A stretch of DNA of 64,000 bases from Oscillospiraceae bacterium (lineage in GTDB: Bacteria > Bacillota > Clostridia > Oscillospirales > Oscillospiraceae): the NCBI GenBank assembly GCA_022792945.1, contig JAAWBZ010000022.1, positions 22,438-86,437 of the forward strand, read 5' to 3'. The position numbers and the translations under genes are program-made. The notes under the pieces are model-generated. The model saw only the letters and a list, made by a program, of their open reading frames with translations. It ran no database searches and was not told the DNA's origin. Positions 23,984 through 32,531 of this stretch are shown here, piece after piece. The stretch's first letter is position 1, and the number at the start of each line of letters is the position of its first letter.

Positions 23984-25483
23984 ATGGATCAGCCGCGCTA
24001 TGTGCTGGAGATGCATCATATTACAAAGGAATTCCCCGGCGTCAGGGCGCTGGACGACGTGACGCTGCAGGTGGAGCCGGGCAAGGTCCACGCTCTTATG
24101 GGCGAGAACGGCGCCGGGAAGTCCACGCTGATGAAGTGCCTGTTCGGTATTTACACGCCGGACGCCGGCGCTATCACCCACCAGGGCAAGCAGGTCAAAT
24201 TCCAGAGCGCCCTGGACGCGCTGCACAGCGGCATCTCCATGATCCACCAGGAGCTTCAGCCGGAGCGGCATCTGACGGTGATGGAGAACCTGTGGATGGG
24301 CCGCCTGCCTAAGAAGGGCATCATGGTGGACTATAAAAAGATGTACCAGGACACCGTGGAGGTATTGGGCCGGCTGAAGCTGGACTTCGACCCCAGGGCG
24401 CTGGTCAAGACGCTGTCGGTGTCCAAAATCCAGTGCATCGAGATTGCCAAGGCGGTCTCCAACAACGCCGACGTCATCATCATGGATGAGCCCACGTCGT
24501 CTCTCACGGAGACAGAGGTGGAATACCTCTTCGGCATCATCGAGGACCTGAAGAAAAAGGGCATCGCGATCATCTATATCTCCCATAAGATGGACGAAAT
24601 TCTCCGCATTTCCGACAATATCAGCATCATGCGCGACGGCAAGATGATCGGCACCTGGCGGACGGAGGAGATGACCATCGATGCCATCATCTCCAGGATG
24701 GTGGGCCGTGAGCTGTCGGAATACTACCCGCCCAGGAAGAATACCCCCGGCGAGGTGCGGCTGCGTGTGGAGAACTACACCTCTATCCACCAGAACAGCT
24801 TTCGTGGCGTGGACTTCGAGCTGCGGCGCGGCGAGATCTTAGGCGTCGCGGGTCTGGTGGGCGCGCAGCGCACGGAGCTGGTGGAGGGCATCTATGGCAT
24901 CCGGGCCTGCACAGCGGGGAAGCTGTACTTAGACGGAAAGGAAATCAAGATCAAGCGCCCCATTGACGCGATCCGGCAGAAGATCGCCCTCCTGACCGAG
25001 GACCGCAAGCAGAGCGGCATCTTTCCGGTTTTGAGCGTGGGTGAGAATATCTACCTGCGGCAGTACCGCGAGGCGAGCACCTGCGGAAAGATCAGCTATA
25101 AGAAATGCAATCAGATCGCCAACGAGGGCGTGGAGCGTCTGCACGTCAAGACGCCCAGCATCAAAACGCCCATCAACAACCTCTCCGGCGGCAATCAGCA
25201 GAAGACGCTGCTGGCCCGGTGGCTGCTGACGGAGCCGGAGATCCTGATCCTCGATGAGCCGACCCGCGGCATCGACGTGGGCGCAAAATATGAGATTTAC
25301 GTTATCATCTCTCAGCTGGCCGCGGCTGGTAAGAGCATCATCATGATCTCCAGCGAGATGAACGAGCTTTTGGGCATGGCCGACCGGATCATGGTCATGT
25401 GCGAGGGCCGCAAGACCGGCGAGCTGGACCGCAAGGACTTCAGCGAGGAGGCCATCATGCAGCTGGCCACGCAGTTCGTGTAA
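23984..25483 (+). CDS. Sugar ABC transporter ATPase with two nucleotide-binding domains (MglA-like)
   Basis: 499 residues. First domain: Walker A GENGAGKSTLMKCLFG, a degenerate signature LSVSKIQCIEIAKA and Walker B IIMDEPTSSL. Second domain: a degenerate Walker A (VAGLVGAQRTELVEGIYG), a proper LSGGNQQKTLLARWL signature and LILDEPTRGIDVGA. This asymmetry is the rule in MglA/RbsA/XylG proteins. It energises uptake with the permease that follows 14 bases downstream. Start ATG follows AAAAGGAGGG. Confidence 0.93.
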   Translation: MDQPRYVLEMHHITKEFPGVRALDDVTLQVEPGKVHALMGENGAGKSTLMKCLFGIYTPDAGAITHQGKQVKFQSALDALHSGISMIHQELQPERHLTVMENLWMGRLPKKGIMVDYKKMYQDTVEVLGRLKLDFDPRALVKTLSVSKIQCIEIAKAVSNNADVIIMDEPTSSLTETEVEYLFGIIEDLKKKGIAIIYISHKMDEILRISDNISIMRDGKMIGTWRTEEMTIDAIISRMVGRELSEYYPPRKNTPGEVRLRVENYTSIHQNSFRGVDFELRRGEILGVAGLVGAQRTELVEGIYGIRACTAGKLYLDGKEIKIKRPIDAIRQKIALLTEDRKQSGIFPVLSVGENIYLRQYREASTCGKISYKKCNQIANEGVERLHVKTPSIKTPINNLSGGNQQKTLLARWLLTEPEILILDEPTRGIDVGAKYEIYVIISQLAAAGKSIIMISSEMNELLGMADRIMVMCEGRKTGELDRKDFSEEAIMQLATQFV

Positions 25484-25497
25484 AAGAGGAGCGACCT

Positions 25498-26517
25498 ATG
25501 GATAAGACAAAGAAGAACCGGCTGAATCAAAAGAGCATTCTCCACTTCCTCAGCAACAACGTCATCATGATCTGTATGCTGGTGATGATCGTGGTCATCG
25601 CGGCCATGGAGCCGAAGTTCATGTCCATGCGTGTGGTGCGGGACATTCTGATCCAGAACTCCTCGCGCATGATCATTGCCTGCGGCATGGCCATGGTGCT
25701 GATCTCCGGCGGCATGGACCTCTCGGCGGGGCGCATCGTGGGCCTGGCGGCGGTGGTCACGGGCTCCTTGGGTCAGGTGGCGGACACGTCCAGCAAGTTT
25801 TTCCCCAATCTCCCGCAGCTGCCGGTGATCGTGCCGCTGCTGGCGGCCATCGTGGTCTGCTTCCTGTTCGGCATGCTCAACGGCATCGCCATCGCCAAGT
25901 TCTCCATCCCGCCCTTCATCGTCACCCTGGGCACGGGCATGATCATCTGGGGCACCAACCTGCTCTACTATGACCTGGAGCCCAACAACTCCCAGCCCAT
26001 CGGCGGCATTCAGGAGGGCATCCGGAATCTTGGCTCGGGCTACGTGGCCAAAATTCCCATTATCATCATCATCGCCCTGGTGGTGGTGCTGATCTCCTGG
26101 TTCATCATGAAGTACACGGCCTTCGGACGGAACATCTACTCCATCGGCGGCAACCGCGACGCGGCGGAGGTCTGCGGCATCCGCGTGGACCGCGTCCTGA
26201 TCTGGACCTACGCCATCGCAGCCATCACCTTTGCCATCGGCGGCTTCCTAGAGTGCGCCCGGACCAACGGCGCCACCGCCGGCTACGGCGAGAACTACGA
26301 GTTCGACGCCATTGCCGCCTGCGTGGTGGGCGGCGTGTCCAACTCCGGCGGCGTGGGCACCATCCCGGGGATGGTGCTGGGTGTCCTGATGTTTGGTATC
26401 ATCAACTACGGCCTGACCTTCCTGGGCGTGCCGCCCTACTGGCAGCGGATTGTCAAGGGCATCATCATCCTGACGGCGGTGGGCTTCGACGTGCGGAAAA
26501 ATATTCGGAAAAAGTAA
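25498..26517 (+). CDS. Sugar ABC transporter permease (MglC/RbsC family)
   Basis: 339 residues with 8-10 membrane helices. Typical motifs: GMAMVLISGGMDLSAGRIVGLAAV, LFGMLNGIAIAKFSIPPFIVTLGT, AFGRNIYSIGGNRDAAEVCGIRVDRV (contact with the ATPase) and AIAACVVGGVSNSGGVGTIPGMVLG. ATG 25498 follows GAGGAG; the upstream reading frame is inside the ATPase gene. It forms the membrane channel of the transporter. Confidence 0.93.
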   Translation: MDKTKKNRLNQKSILHFLSNNVIMICMLVMIVVIAAMEPKFMSMRVVRDILIQNSSRMIIACGMAMVLISGGMDLSAGRIVGLAAVVTGSLGQVADTSSKFFPNLPQLPVIVPLLAAIVVCFLFGMLNGIAIAKFSIPPFIVTLGTGMIIWGTNLLYYDLEPNNSQPIGGIQEGIRNLGSGYVAKIPIIIIIALVVVLISWFIMKYTAFGRNIYSIGGNRDAAEVCGIRVDRVLIWTYAIAAITFAIGGFLECARTNGATAGYGENYEFDAIAACVVGGVSNSGGVGTIPGMVLGVLMFGIINYGLTFLGVPPYWQRIVKGIIILTAVGFDVRKNIRKK

Positions 26518-26535
26518 GGAAAGGGAACGAGCGAT

Positions 26536-27591
26536 ATGGAAAAATTACGTTGGGGCGTCATCGGCGCCGGCGGCATCGCCGACCGCAGGACGATTCCCGG
26601 TATGATGCTGGCGAAGAACGCGGAGCTGGTGGCGGTGATGGACGTCACCCAGGAGCTGGCAGAGAAGGTCCGCGCCAAGTACAACGCCAAGCGCGCCTAT
26701 ACCAGCGAGGAGGCGCTGCTGCAGGACCCGGAGGTGGACGTGGTCTACATCGCCACCCCCATCGTGGTCCACGCCCGGCAGGCCAAGCTGGCCGCGGACT
26801 ACGGCAAGCATATCCTCATTGAAAAGCCCTTGGCCATGACCAGCGAGGAGGGCCGGGAGGTCCTGGATTACTGCGCCAGGAAGGGCGTGCAGATCGCGGC
26901 GGGCTTCATGATGCGCTTCGGCGCCCACGTGATGAATATGAAGAAGGCCATTGCCGAGGGCAAGATCGGCACGCTGGTCTCCGGCTATTCTCAGTTCACC
27001 CTGTGGCTCCCCTATGAGGAGGGCAACTGGCGCCAGTGCAAGGCCAAGGCCGGCGGCGGCTGCATGATGGACATGGCTGTCCACTGCATCGACCTGATGG
27101 AGTACATCACCGGCATGCGGGTGACAAAGGTGGGGTCCTTCAATGAGAATGTGGCCTTCTCCGATCATCCTCAGTACGACGTGGAGGACACCTCCACCGT
27201 GATGATGCGCATGGAGAACGGCGCGCAGTTCGTGGTGCAGACCAACTTCAACATTCCCGATGAGGCCGCCAAGTGGCGTCTGGAGTTCTTCGGCACCAAG
27301 GGCCGCCTCCTGGGCGACACCATCATCGGCCAGGTTGACGGCGGCAGGCTCAACGGCGTCTTTATCGCCGAGAACGCCGCCTACGACGCCGAGCAGACCC
27401 ACAACGACTATGCCGGCGAGGATATCCCCGGCGACTTCGGCAATATGTACACCCGGGAGATCGAGAGCTTCTCCGATTCCATCCTCCACCACAAGCCCCT
27501 GGAGGTTCCCGCCAGCGACGCGGTCCACGTCCAGCACATTATGGAGCTGGCCTACCGCAGCGGCGAAGAGATGGCAATGTACGAGGTCTGA
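26536..27591 (+). CDS. Gfo/Idh/MocA-family sugar or inositol dehydrogenase
   Basis: 351 residues. The Rossmann motif GVIGAGGIADRRTIPGM begins the NAD(P) domain; ILIEKPLAMTSEEG holds the catalytic EKP lysine, and MMDMAVHCIDLMEYITG contains the conserved D-x3-H. Enzymes of this family oxidise sugars or inositols at a ring hydroxyl. Encoded 18 bases after the permease, it probably acts on the imported sugar, with the XylA-like isomerase of the same regulon (inference). Confidence 0.88.
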   Translation: MEKLRWGVIGAGGIADRRTIPGMMLAKNAELVAVMDVTQELAEKVRAKYNAKRAYTSEEALLQDPEVDVVYIATPIVVHARQAKLAADYGKHILIEKPLAMTSEEGREVLDYCARKGVQIAAGFMMRFGAHVMNMKKAIAEGKIGTLVSGYSQFTLWLPYEEGNWRQCKAKAGGGCMMDMAVHCIDLMEYITGMRVTKVGSFNENVAFSDHPQYDVEDTSTVMMRMENGAQFVVQTNFNIPDEAAKWRLEFFGTKGRLLGDTIIGQVDGGRLNGVFIAENAAYDAEQTHNDYAGEDIPGDFGNMYTREIESFSDSILHHKPLEVPASDAVHVQHIMELAYRSGEEMAMYEV

Positions 27592-27602
27592 ACTGCAAAG
27601 GT

Positions 27603-27634
27603 CCAGGGCCGTATCCTGATGGATACGGCCCTGG
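27603..27634 (+). terminator. Strong hairpin after the dehydrogenase gene
   Basis: CCAGGGCCGTATCC (27603-27616), loop TGAT, GGATACGGCCCTGG (27621-27634); 14 perfect pairs but no T run, so either a factor-assisted terminator or an mRNA-stabilising 3' end. Confidence 0.6.
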
Positions 27635-27655
27635 TGTGCGAAAGGCGGGAAATAA

Positions 27656-29011
27656 ATGCGTTTACCTCTGGTGCATGACCGGGCGTTCTACAAAACCTTC
27701 GCGGCTCTGGTCGGGACGCTGATCCTGGAGCAGGCCGTGGTGCTCAGCGTCAACCTGGCGGACAATGTGATGATCGGCAGCTACAGCGAGGTCTCCCTGG
27801 CCGGCGTGGCGGCGGTTAACCAGATCCAGTTTGTGGTGCAGCAGCTGGCATTTGCCATCAGCAACGCCCTAATCGTCCTGGCCAGCCAGTATTGGGGCCA
27901 GCGGCGCACGGGTCCCATCCGGCAGGCCGCGGCGGCGGCGCTGCGGTACGAGCTGGCGGTGGCTCTGGCGCTGTTTGCGGCTGTGTCGCTGTTCCCGCGG
28001 GGCTGCGTGGGACTCTTTGTGGAGGATGCCGCCATCATCGGCGAGGGCATCCGGTATTTGAGCATCATTCGTTTCACCTATCCATTTTTCATGGTAACGA
28101 CTGCGCTGCTGGGCGCCATGCGCAGCGTGGAGACAGTGCGGCTGGCGCTGGGTGTGTCCATCGTCTCGCTGGTGGTCAACTGTAGTATCAACTTCGTCCT
28201 GATCTCCGGACGCTTCGGCGCACCGGAGCTGGGCGTCCAGGGCGCGGCCATCGGGACCCTGACGGCCCGGGTGCTGGAGTTTGTGATCGTGGTTGCCTAT
28301 GTGTTCCTCCGGGACAAGAAGCTGGGCTTCCGATTCCGGGAGCTCCTCCGTGTGCCGGGGGAGCTGCGGCGGGATTATACCCGCGTTGCCCTGCCGGTGC
28401 TGGCCCAGGGGGCTATGTGGGGCGTCTCCAACGCGGTGCAGACCGCCATCCTGGGGCATATGGACCCCACCGCCATGACGGCGTATTCCATTTCCTCTAC
28501 CATCTTCCTGCTGCTGAAGGTTATGGCTGTGGGCGCGTGCACGGCGGCGTCCATCATCGTGGGCCAGCAGGTGGGCCGCGGCGACCGGACGGCGCTGAAG
28601 TCCATGGTGGTGACACTGCAGGTGCTGTTTCTGGGCATCGGCGCGGTGCTCTCGGCGGCACTGCTGGCCATCCGCCTTCCGCTGCTGTCCATGTACCGGA
28701 TCTCCCGTGAGACCTATGACCTGGCCAGCGCGTTCATTCTGATCCAGTGCGTGGTGATCTTCACCATGTCCTACCAGATGCCCACCAACGCCGGCATCAT
28801 CCGCGGCGGCGGCGATACCCGCTACGGCACCATCCTGGATCTGATTTCCATCTGGTGCATCGTCCTGCCGGTATCATACCTGGCGGCGTTTGTCTGGAAC
28901 TGGCCGGCCATCGCGGTGGTGATGTGCCTCAACGCCGATCAGGTGTTCAAGTGCGTCCCCGCCGCCATCCGTGCCAACCGCTACCACTGGATCAAGCAGC
29001 TGACAAGGTGA
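27656..29011 (+). CDS. MATE-family multidrug efflux transporter
   Basis: 451 residues with about 12 membrane helices in two similar halves. Recognisable MATE stretches: LILEQAVVLSVNLADNVMIGSYSEVSLAGVAAVNQI near the N-terminus and AQGAMWGVSNAVQTAILGHMDPTAMTAYSISSTIF at the start of the second half, then RGGGDTRYGTILDLISIWCIVLP. It would export cationic compounds using Na+ or H+. The gene is 65 bases after the dehydrogenase; a strong hairpin lies between, so it may be read only partly with the sugar operon. Confidence 0.88.
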   Translation: MRLPLVHDRAFYKTFAALVGTLILEQAVVLSVNLADNVMIGSYSEVSLAGVAAVNQIQFVVQQLAFAISNALIVLASQYWGQRRTGPIRQAAAAALRYELAVALALFAAVSLFPRGCVGLFVEDAAIIGEGIRYLSIIRFTYPFFMVTTALLGAMRSVETVRLALGVSIVSLVVNCSINFVLISGRFGAPELGVQGAAIGTLTARVLEFVIVVAYVFLRDKKLGFRFRELLRVPGELRRDYTRVALPVLAQGAMWGVSNAVQTAILGHMDPTAMTAYSISSTIFLLLKVMAVGACTAASIIVGQQVGRGDRTALKSMVVTLQVLFLGIGAVLSAALLAIRLPLLSMYRISRETYDLASAFILIQCVVIFTMSYQMPTNAGIIRGGGDTRYGTILDLISIWCIVLPVSYLAAFVWNWPAIAVVMCLNADQVFKCVPAAIRANRYHWIKQLTR

Positions 29012-29012
29012 G

Positions 29013-29043
29013 AAAAAGGGCGCGAGCTTCGCGCCCTTTTTTG
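29013..29043 (+). terminator. Intrinsic terminator of the MATE gene
   Basis: AAAAAGGGCGCGA (29013-29025), loop GCT, TCGCGCCCTTTTTT (29029-29042). Confidence 0.9.
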
Positions 29044-29089
29044 CTTCCTTTTTAAATCCTTCGTCAAAGTGGCGAATCCCGATGCATAA

Positions 29090-29128
29090 ATATGGTGGCC
29101 CTCAAACCGAAGGCCACCATATCTTTCT
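29090..29128 (+). terminator. Orphan terminator-like hairpin in the decayed region
   Basis: ATATGGTGGCC (29090-29100) and GGCCACCATAT (29112-29122), followed by a T-rich tail. No intact gene lies immediately before it. The surrounding 29044-29259 holds nothing else recognisable. Confidence 0.6.
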
Positions 29129-29259
29129 TTTATACCATTGTCCTTTTCCCAGGTTTCCGGACCCAAATAACTATAACAGCGGCAGTTGCCATGAGAAATT
29201 CTGCGTATATAGCAGGTTTCCCTATTATGTCTGTTTCGTGAAAAAGGAAGGTGGATAAA

Positions 29260-29700
29260 ATGGCGCAGGAACAGCCGATAAAAGCTCAGGAGCGGGAAAT
29301 CCGCCGGCTGAAGGAAGGAACGAGTTTTTGGCGGAGGCCAGCGCTTTTTTCGCCGCGAGCCGTCGGAAGTCCGCAAGGAACCGCGGATGAAGTTCCTTGC
29401 GGAAAAGACAGACGGCGGCGGGAAGAAGGGAAAAATTGCCCTGTGCTGTCGGGTTCTGAAGGTGAGCCGTCAGGTTTTTTACCGGTATCTCTCCCGGCGG
29501 GAGCTGCCCTGGAAGTACCAGGGCCTGGCGGAGGCCACGCGGGCGATCCATAGCGAGCGGACGGTCTGGCGGGTGATGAAGGAAATTGGCCTGGTCCATC
29601 ACCCAAAGCGCAGGCCCAACGGCATCACCAGGGCAGACCGGGAGGCCAGAAAGTCGGATGACCTGCTGAAACGGGATTTTTCAGCGGACAAACCTCTGTC
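29260..29700 (+). pseudogene. IS3-family (IS150-like) insertion sequence remnant, orfA'-orfB'
   Basis: An orfA fragment starts at ATG 29260 (AQEREIRRLKE) and continues after a one-base frame change near 29317 as NEFLAEASAFFAASRRK, ending in a TGA that overlaps the orfB start ATG 29387 (ATGA), as in intact IS3 elements. OrfB begins KFLAEKTDGG and KIALCCRVLKVSRQVFYRYL (helix-turn-helix), but near 29552 AIH is joined directly to SERTVWRVMKEIG, so the segment normally between them is deleted. Similarity stops after DLLKRDFSADKPL (~29696), before the catalytic DDE domain. No inverted repeats or target duplication could be made out. The element cannot transpose. Confidence 0.82.
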
Positions 29701-29736
29701 TTTTCGTATCTCATGCACTTATTTTATTTCATTATT

Positions 29737-30072
29737 TTATTTTCGCAAGAGATCTAAAATGTTGGCGATGTGCTTGGCTGCGTCGCTGTTGGAGACCATG
29801 CACTGATACGCCGCACCGTGGTCCTGGCAGGCATTCTCCATACCATTGGACATCCGCTGGAACACGGGGACCTCCACGGTCTGAAGGGAGAAGCCGATTT
29901 TGTAGGGCTCGGCCGCGGGGGCGACGCCGCCGTCGTCCTTGGGAGTTTCTGCGGCGGGCTTGTCTCCGTCCGAAGCGGCGCGCGTGCCGCTTCCGCTGTT
30001 GTCCACGGGACTCCCGGTCGAGCAGGCCATCAGGCCGAAAACCAGAAGCGCTGCCAGAAGAAGTGCGAGTGC
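29737..30072 (-). pseudogene. Frameshifted and truncated sugar-binding lipoprotein gene
   Basis: From MACSTG on, the frame encodes a lipoprotein N-terminus and the start of an ABC sugar-binding domain (YKIGFSLQTVEVPVFQRMSNGMENAC), then stops after ANILDLLRK, about 95 residues into a protein that should exceed 300. The signal peptide (KKALALLLAALLVFGLMAC) is in that same frame, but ATG 30072 is followed by seven A; with six A the ATG would be in frame. As it stands the ATG reads a different frame and TGA lies directly upstream in the lipoprotein frame. So there is a homopolymer frameshift plus a 3' deletion, next to the IS3 remnant. Confidence 0.78.
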
Positions 30073-30333
30073 TTTTTTTCATTTATCTGCATTCTTTATT
30101 TATTTTGTGATTTAAAAAATAAACTTTTAAAAGTAACTTAAACTTATAACACTCACAGAAACTTATCAAATGCCTGCTGAATTTTCGGCTTTTTCAACAA
30201 TTTTGTCAACGCCTTTTTGACCATTCAATACAACAGCCGCCGCCAGCGGGAGGAGATCGGGCCGCTGCGGTGATTTTTCGGAAAAAGTTTTGAGGCGAAG
30301 GCCGCAGCTCACGCATATATTTTCCTGTAGGGG
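30073..30333. other. AT-rich intergenic stretch
   Basis: 261 bases without a gene. It is much richer in A+T than its surroundings at 30090-30150 and contains a perfect 12-bp palindrome ACTTTTAAAAGT (30123-30134), perhaps the old control region of the broken lipoprotein gene. Nothing else is recognised. Confidence 0.5.
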
Positions 30334-30362
30334 TTGCAAAATTCTGGTTTCTGCGGTATAAT
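30334..30362 (+). promoter_or_regulatory. SigA-type promoter for the envelope locus
   Basis: TTGCAA (30334-30339), 17-base spacer, TATAAT (30357-30362). It is the only clear promoter before a long run of closely spaced genes to about 37850. Confidence 0.83.
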
Positions 30363-30436
30363 TTTTTCGACTTTATTCTGCCCATCCCGGGCAAAACCGG
30401 ATGAAAAGAGGACGCCCGCCCGCGGGATTACTGCCT

Positions 30437-31924
30437 ATGAAAAAACGTCAACTTTCTCATTTTCTTCTACCAGGCGCCGGCGCGGTGCTGCTGCTGGCGC
30501 TGCTGATCACGACCGCGGCCCTGCCGCACTCAGCGGCGCAGACGCCCTCTGCGCCGCCCGCGCCGGCATCGCCGGCGGCAGCGCCGGTCCGGTCCGAAGC
30601 CGTGCCGGAGGCTGCGGAGACCGATCCGGCTTCACCGCTGCTGCTGCGCTATGTCCAGGGCATCGATGGCTTTTTCCTGCCGGAAAAGACCTGTACCCGG
30701 GCGGAATTCGCGCAAATTCTACATAATTTAGGCCTCTCAGCCCCCGGCTCCGGTGCGTTTGCCGACGTGCCGGCGGCGGCTTGGTACGCCCCCGCGGTGG
30801 CCGGGATCTCCGGCATTCTGGAGGGCTACGACGACCACACCTTCCGCCCCGCCCAAGCGATCACCCTGGCGGAGCTGACCGTCATCCACTGCCGGGTGCT
30901 GGGCGTGGAGACGGACGCCGCCGCCGAAGGCGAGGCGTGGTACGCTCCCGCGTGGCGGGCGGCGGCGGCGCTGGGCTGGCACGACGCACTGGAGGGCGCG
31001 GAGCCGGAGACGCCGGCGCAGCGCTGGATGGTGGTGTCCATCACCAACCGCGCCCTGGGCCGGACCCCCGACGAGGCGGCCATCGACGCACTGGAGGGCC
31101 TCCGCTTTCTGGACCTGGCCCCCGGCGATCGGGCCTACTACGATATTATCGAGGCCGCCTCCACCCACGACGCGGCCTGGAGCGCCAAAACCCGGGAGTT
31201 GCCCGCGGTGACGCCGGGCCTCCATCAGGCGGGCAGTGAGCTGGCCTTTGTCCAGCCGGACGGCGCGCTCTGCACCACACCGGGACTGCTGAACCTGAAC
31301 GGTGAGACGTATCTGGTCCAGTCCAATGGCCGCATCGCCGCCGACGGGGCCATCCACCTGGTGGACGGCGCGCCGGTCTACTGCCAGGCGGACGGCACAC
31401 TGCTGAAAAACGGCGGCTGGCACGATTTCTACTTTGACGCCCAGGGGCGCTATACCTCCGGCGACGCGAAGCTGGACGAGAGCGTCGAGGCCATCCTGGC
31501 GGCGGTCACCACCCCGGAGATGACGGACCTGGAGAAGCTGCGGGCCTGCTACGACCACGTCCGCGCCTACGGCTACCTGGGCCGCAACGCCACCATTTCC
31601 GACAAGACCATGCCCCGGGACAAGGCCATCGGCTACGCCAACAAGATTTACGATACCGGCAAGGGCGACTGCTACAATTTCGCCGCCGCGTTCTACTTCC
31701 TGGCCAAGCGCCTGGGCTACGATGCCACCGCTGTGGTGGGCCGGTGCGCCTACAGCTGGGGAACCGTGTCCCACGGCTGGGTGGAGATACCCATGGACGG
31801 CGCCGTATACCTCTTCGACCCGCAGATCGAGAATTACAACATACGCCGCGGCATCAGCAACGCCGGTCACAGCGCGTTCCGGGTGACCTATGAGACAGCC
31901 ACGGGGACTTATTTTAAAAACTAG
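30437..31924 (+). CDS. SLH-domain, transglutaminase-like surface protein
   Basis: About 495 residues from ATG 30437 (ATG 30401 is also in frame; neither has a strong ribosome site, but MKKRQL begins a normal signal peptide). A signal peptide (1-34) and Ala/Pro linker precede S-layer-homology repeats (~70-220: RAEFAQILHNLGL, FADVPAAAWYAPAVAGISGILEGYDDHTFRP). A repeat-like region (~285-350, FDAQGRYTSGDAKLDESVEAIL) leads to a transglutaminase-like core with Cys412 in GDCYNFAAAF, His446 in SHGWVEI and Asp461 in LFDPQ. The SLH part would bind secondary cell-wall polymer. The core may crosslink or hydrolyse proteins. It shares its repeat and core with the lipoprotein at 40817-41623. Confidence 0.85.
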   Translation: MKKRQLSHFLLPGAGAVLLLALLITTAALPHSAAQTPSAPPAPASPAAAPVRSEAVPEAAETDPASPLLLRYVQGIDGFFLPEKTCTRAEFAQILHNLGLSAPGSGAFADVPAAAWYAPAVAGISGILEGYDDHTFRPAQAITLAELTVIHCRVLGVETDAAAEGEAWYAPAWRAAAALGWHDALEGAEPETPAQRWMVVSITNRALGRTPDEAAIDALEGLRFLDLAPGDRAYYDIIEAASTHDAAWSAKTRELPAVTPGLHQAGSELAFVQPDGALCTTPGLLNLNGETYLVQSNGRIAADGAIHLVDGAPVYCQADGTLLKNGGWHDFYFDAQGRYTSGDAKLDESVEAILAAVTTPEMTDLEKLRACYDHVRAYGYLGRNATISDKTMPRDKAIGYANKIYDTGKGDCYNFAAAFYFLAKRLGYDATAVVGRCAYSWGTVSHGWVEIPMDGAVYLFDPQIENYNIRRGISNAGHSAFRVTYETATGTYFKN

Positions 31925-31944
31925 TGTAAAGCGAGGAGAGTCAG

Positions 31945-32529
31945 ATGAAACGAAGCCTCAGTTTGCTGCTGGCGGCGCTGCTGCTGATGAGCGCAGCGGC
32001 CTGCGCGGCCCCGGCGGAGCCGGAAGTGCCGGCCCAGCCCGAGGAGAGCGCCCCCGTCCCCGAGCCGGTACCCGACGCGCCCAAGGCCGACGCCCCTAAG
32101 TCGGCCCCCGCCCCGGAGCCGCCGGAACAGGCGGAGCCGCCGGAGGAGGTCGTGCCTGTGGAGCCGGAGCCGGAGCAGCCGCCGGCGCCGGCAGCGGAGC
32201 AGCCCCAGCCGGACCCGCCGGATCCGCCAGAGGATCCCCAGCCGGTGGAGGCAGCGCCTCCAGCCCAGACTCAGCCGGAGCAGTCTCCGGTCCAGGCGGA
32301 GCCGCCCGCGCCGCCCGCCGCGCCCAAGGCCACGGCTGCCGACGCCCAGGCGTACATCGGCCAGGAGATCGGCGCGCTCTACGCGGCCATCGGCCAGCCC
32401 AACAGCACCTACTATGAGTATTCCTGCTCCGGCCCGGGCGACGACGGTCTGTTGTACTACGACGGCTTCACGGTGTTCACCTATGTGGAGAACGGCGTGG
32501 AGACGGTGATCGACGCGGAGGCGGACTGA
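31945..32529 (+). CDS. Pro/Glu-rich lipoprotein with IG-LY-AIGxP domain
   Basis: 194 residues. Lipobox SAAAC near residue 17 predicts a lipoprotein. Residues ~20-130 are almost wholly Pro, Glu, Ala and Gln, a wall-spanning spacer. The C-terminal ~60 residues form a small domain: YIGQEIGALYAAIGQPNS, YEYSCSGPGDDGLLYYDGF and VFTYVENGVE. The same domain makes up the lipoprotein at 38612-38911. No known family is recognised. It sits 20 bases after the SLH transglutaminase gene and 2 bases before the next lipoprotein gene. Confidence 0.75.
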   Translation: MKRSLSLLLAALLLMSAAACAAPAEPEVPAQPEESAPVPEPVPDAPKADAPKSAPAPEPPEQAEPPEEVVPVEPEPEQPPAPAAEQPQPDPPDPPEDPQPVEAAPPAQTQPEQSPVQAEPPAPPAAPKATAADAQAYIGQEIGALYAAIGQPNSTYYEYSCSGPGDDGLLYYDGFTVFTYVENGVETVIDAEAD

Positions 32530-32531
32530 GG

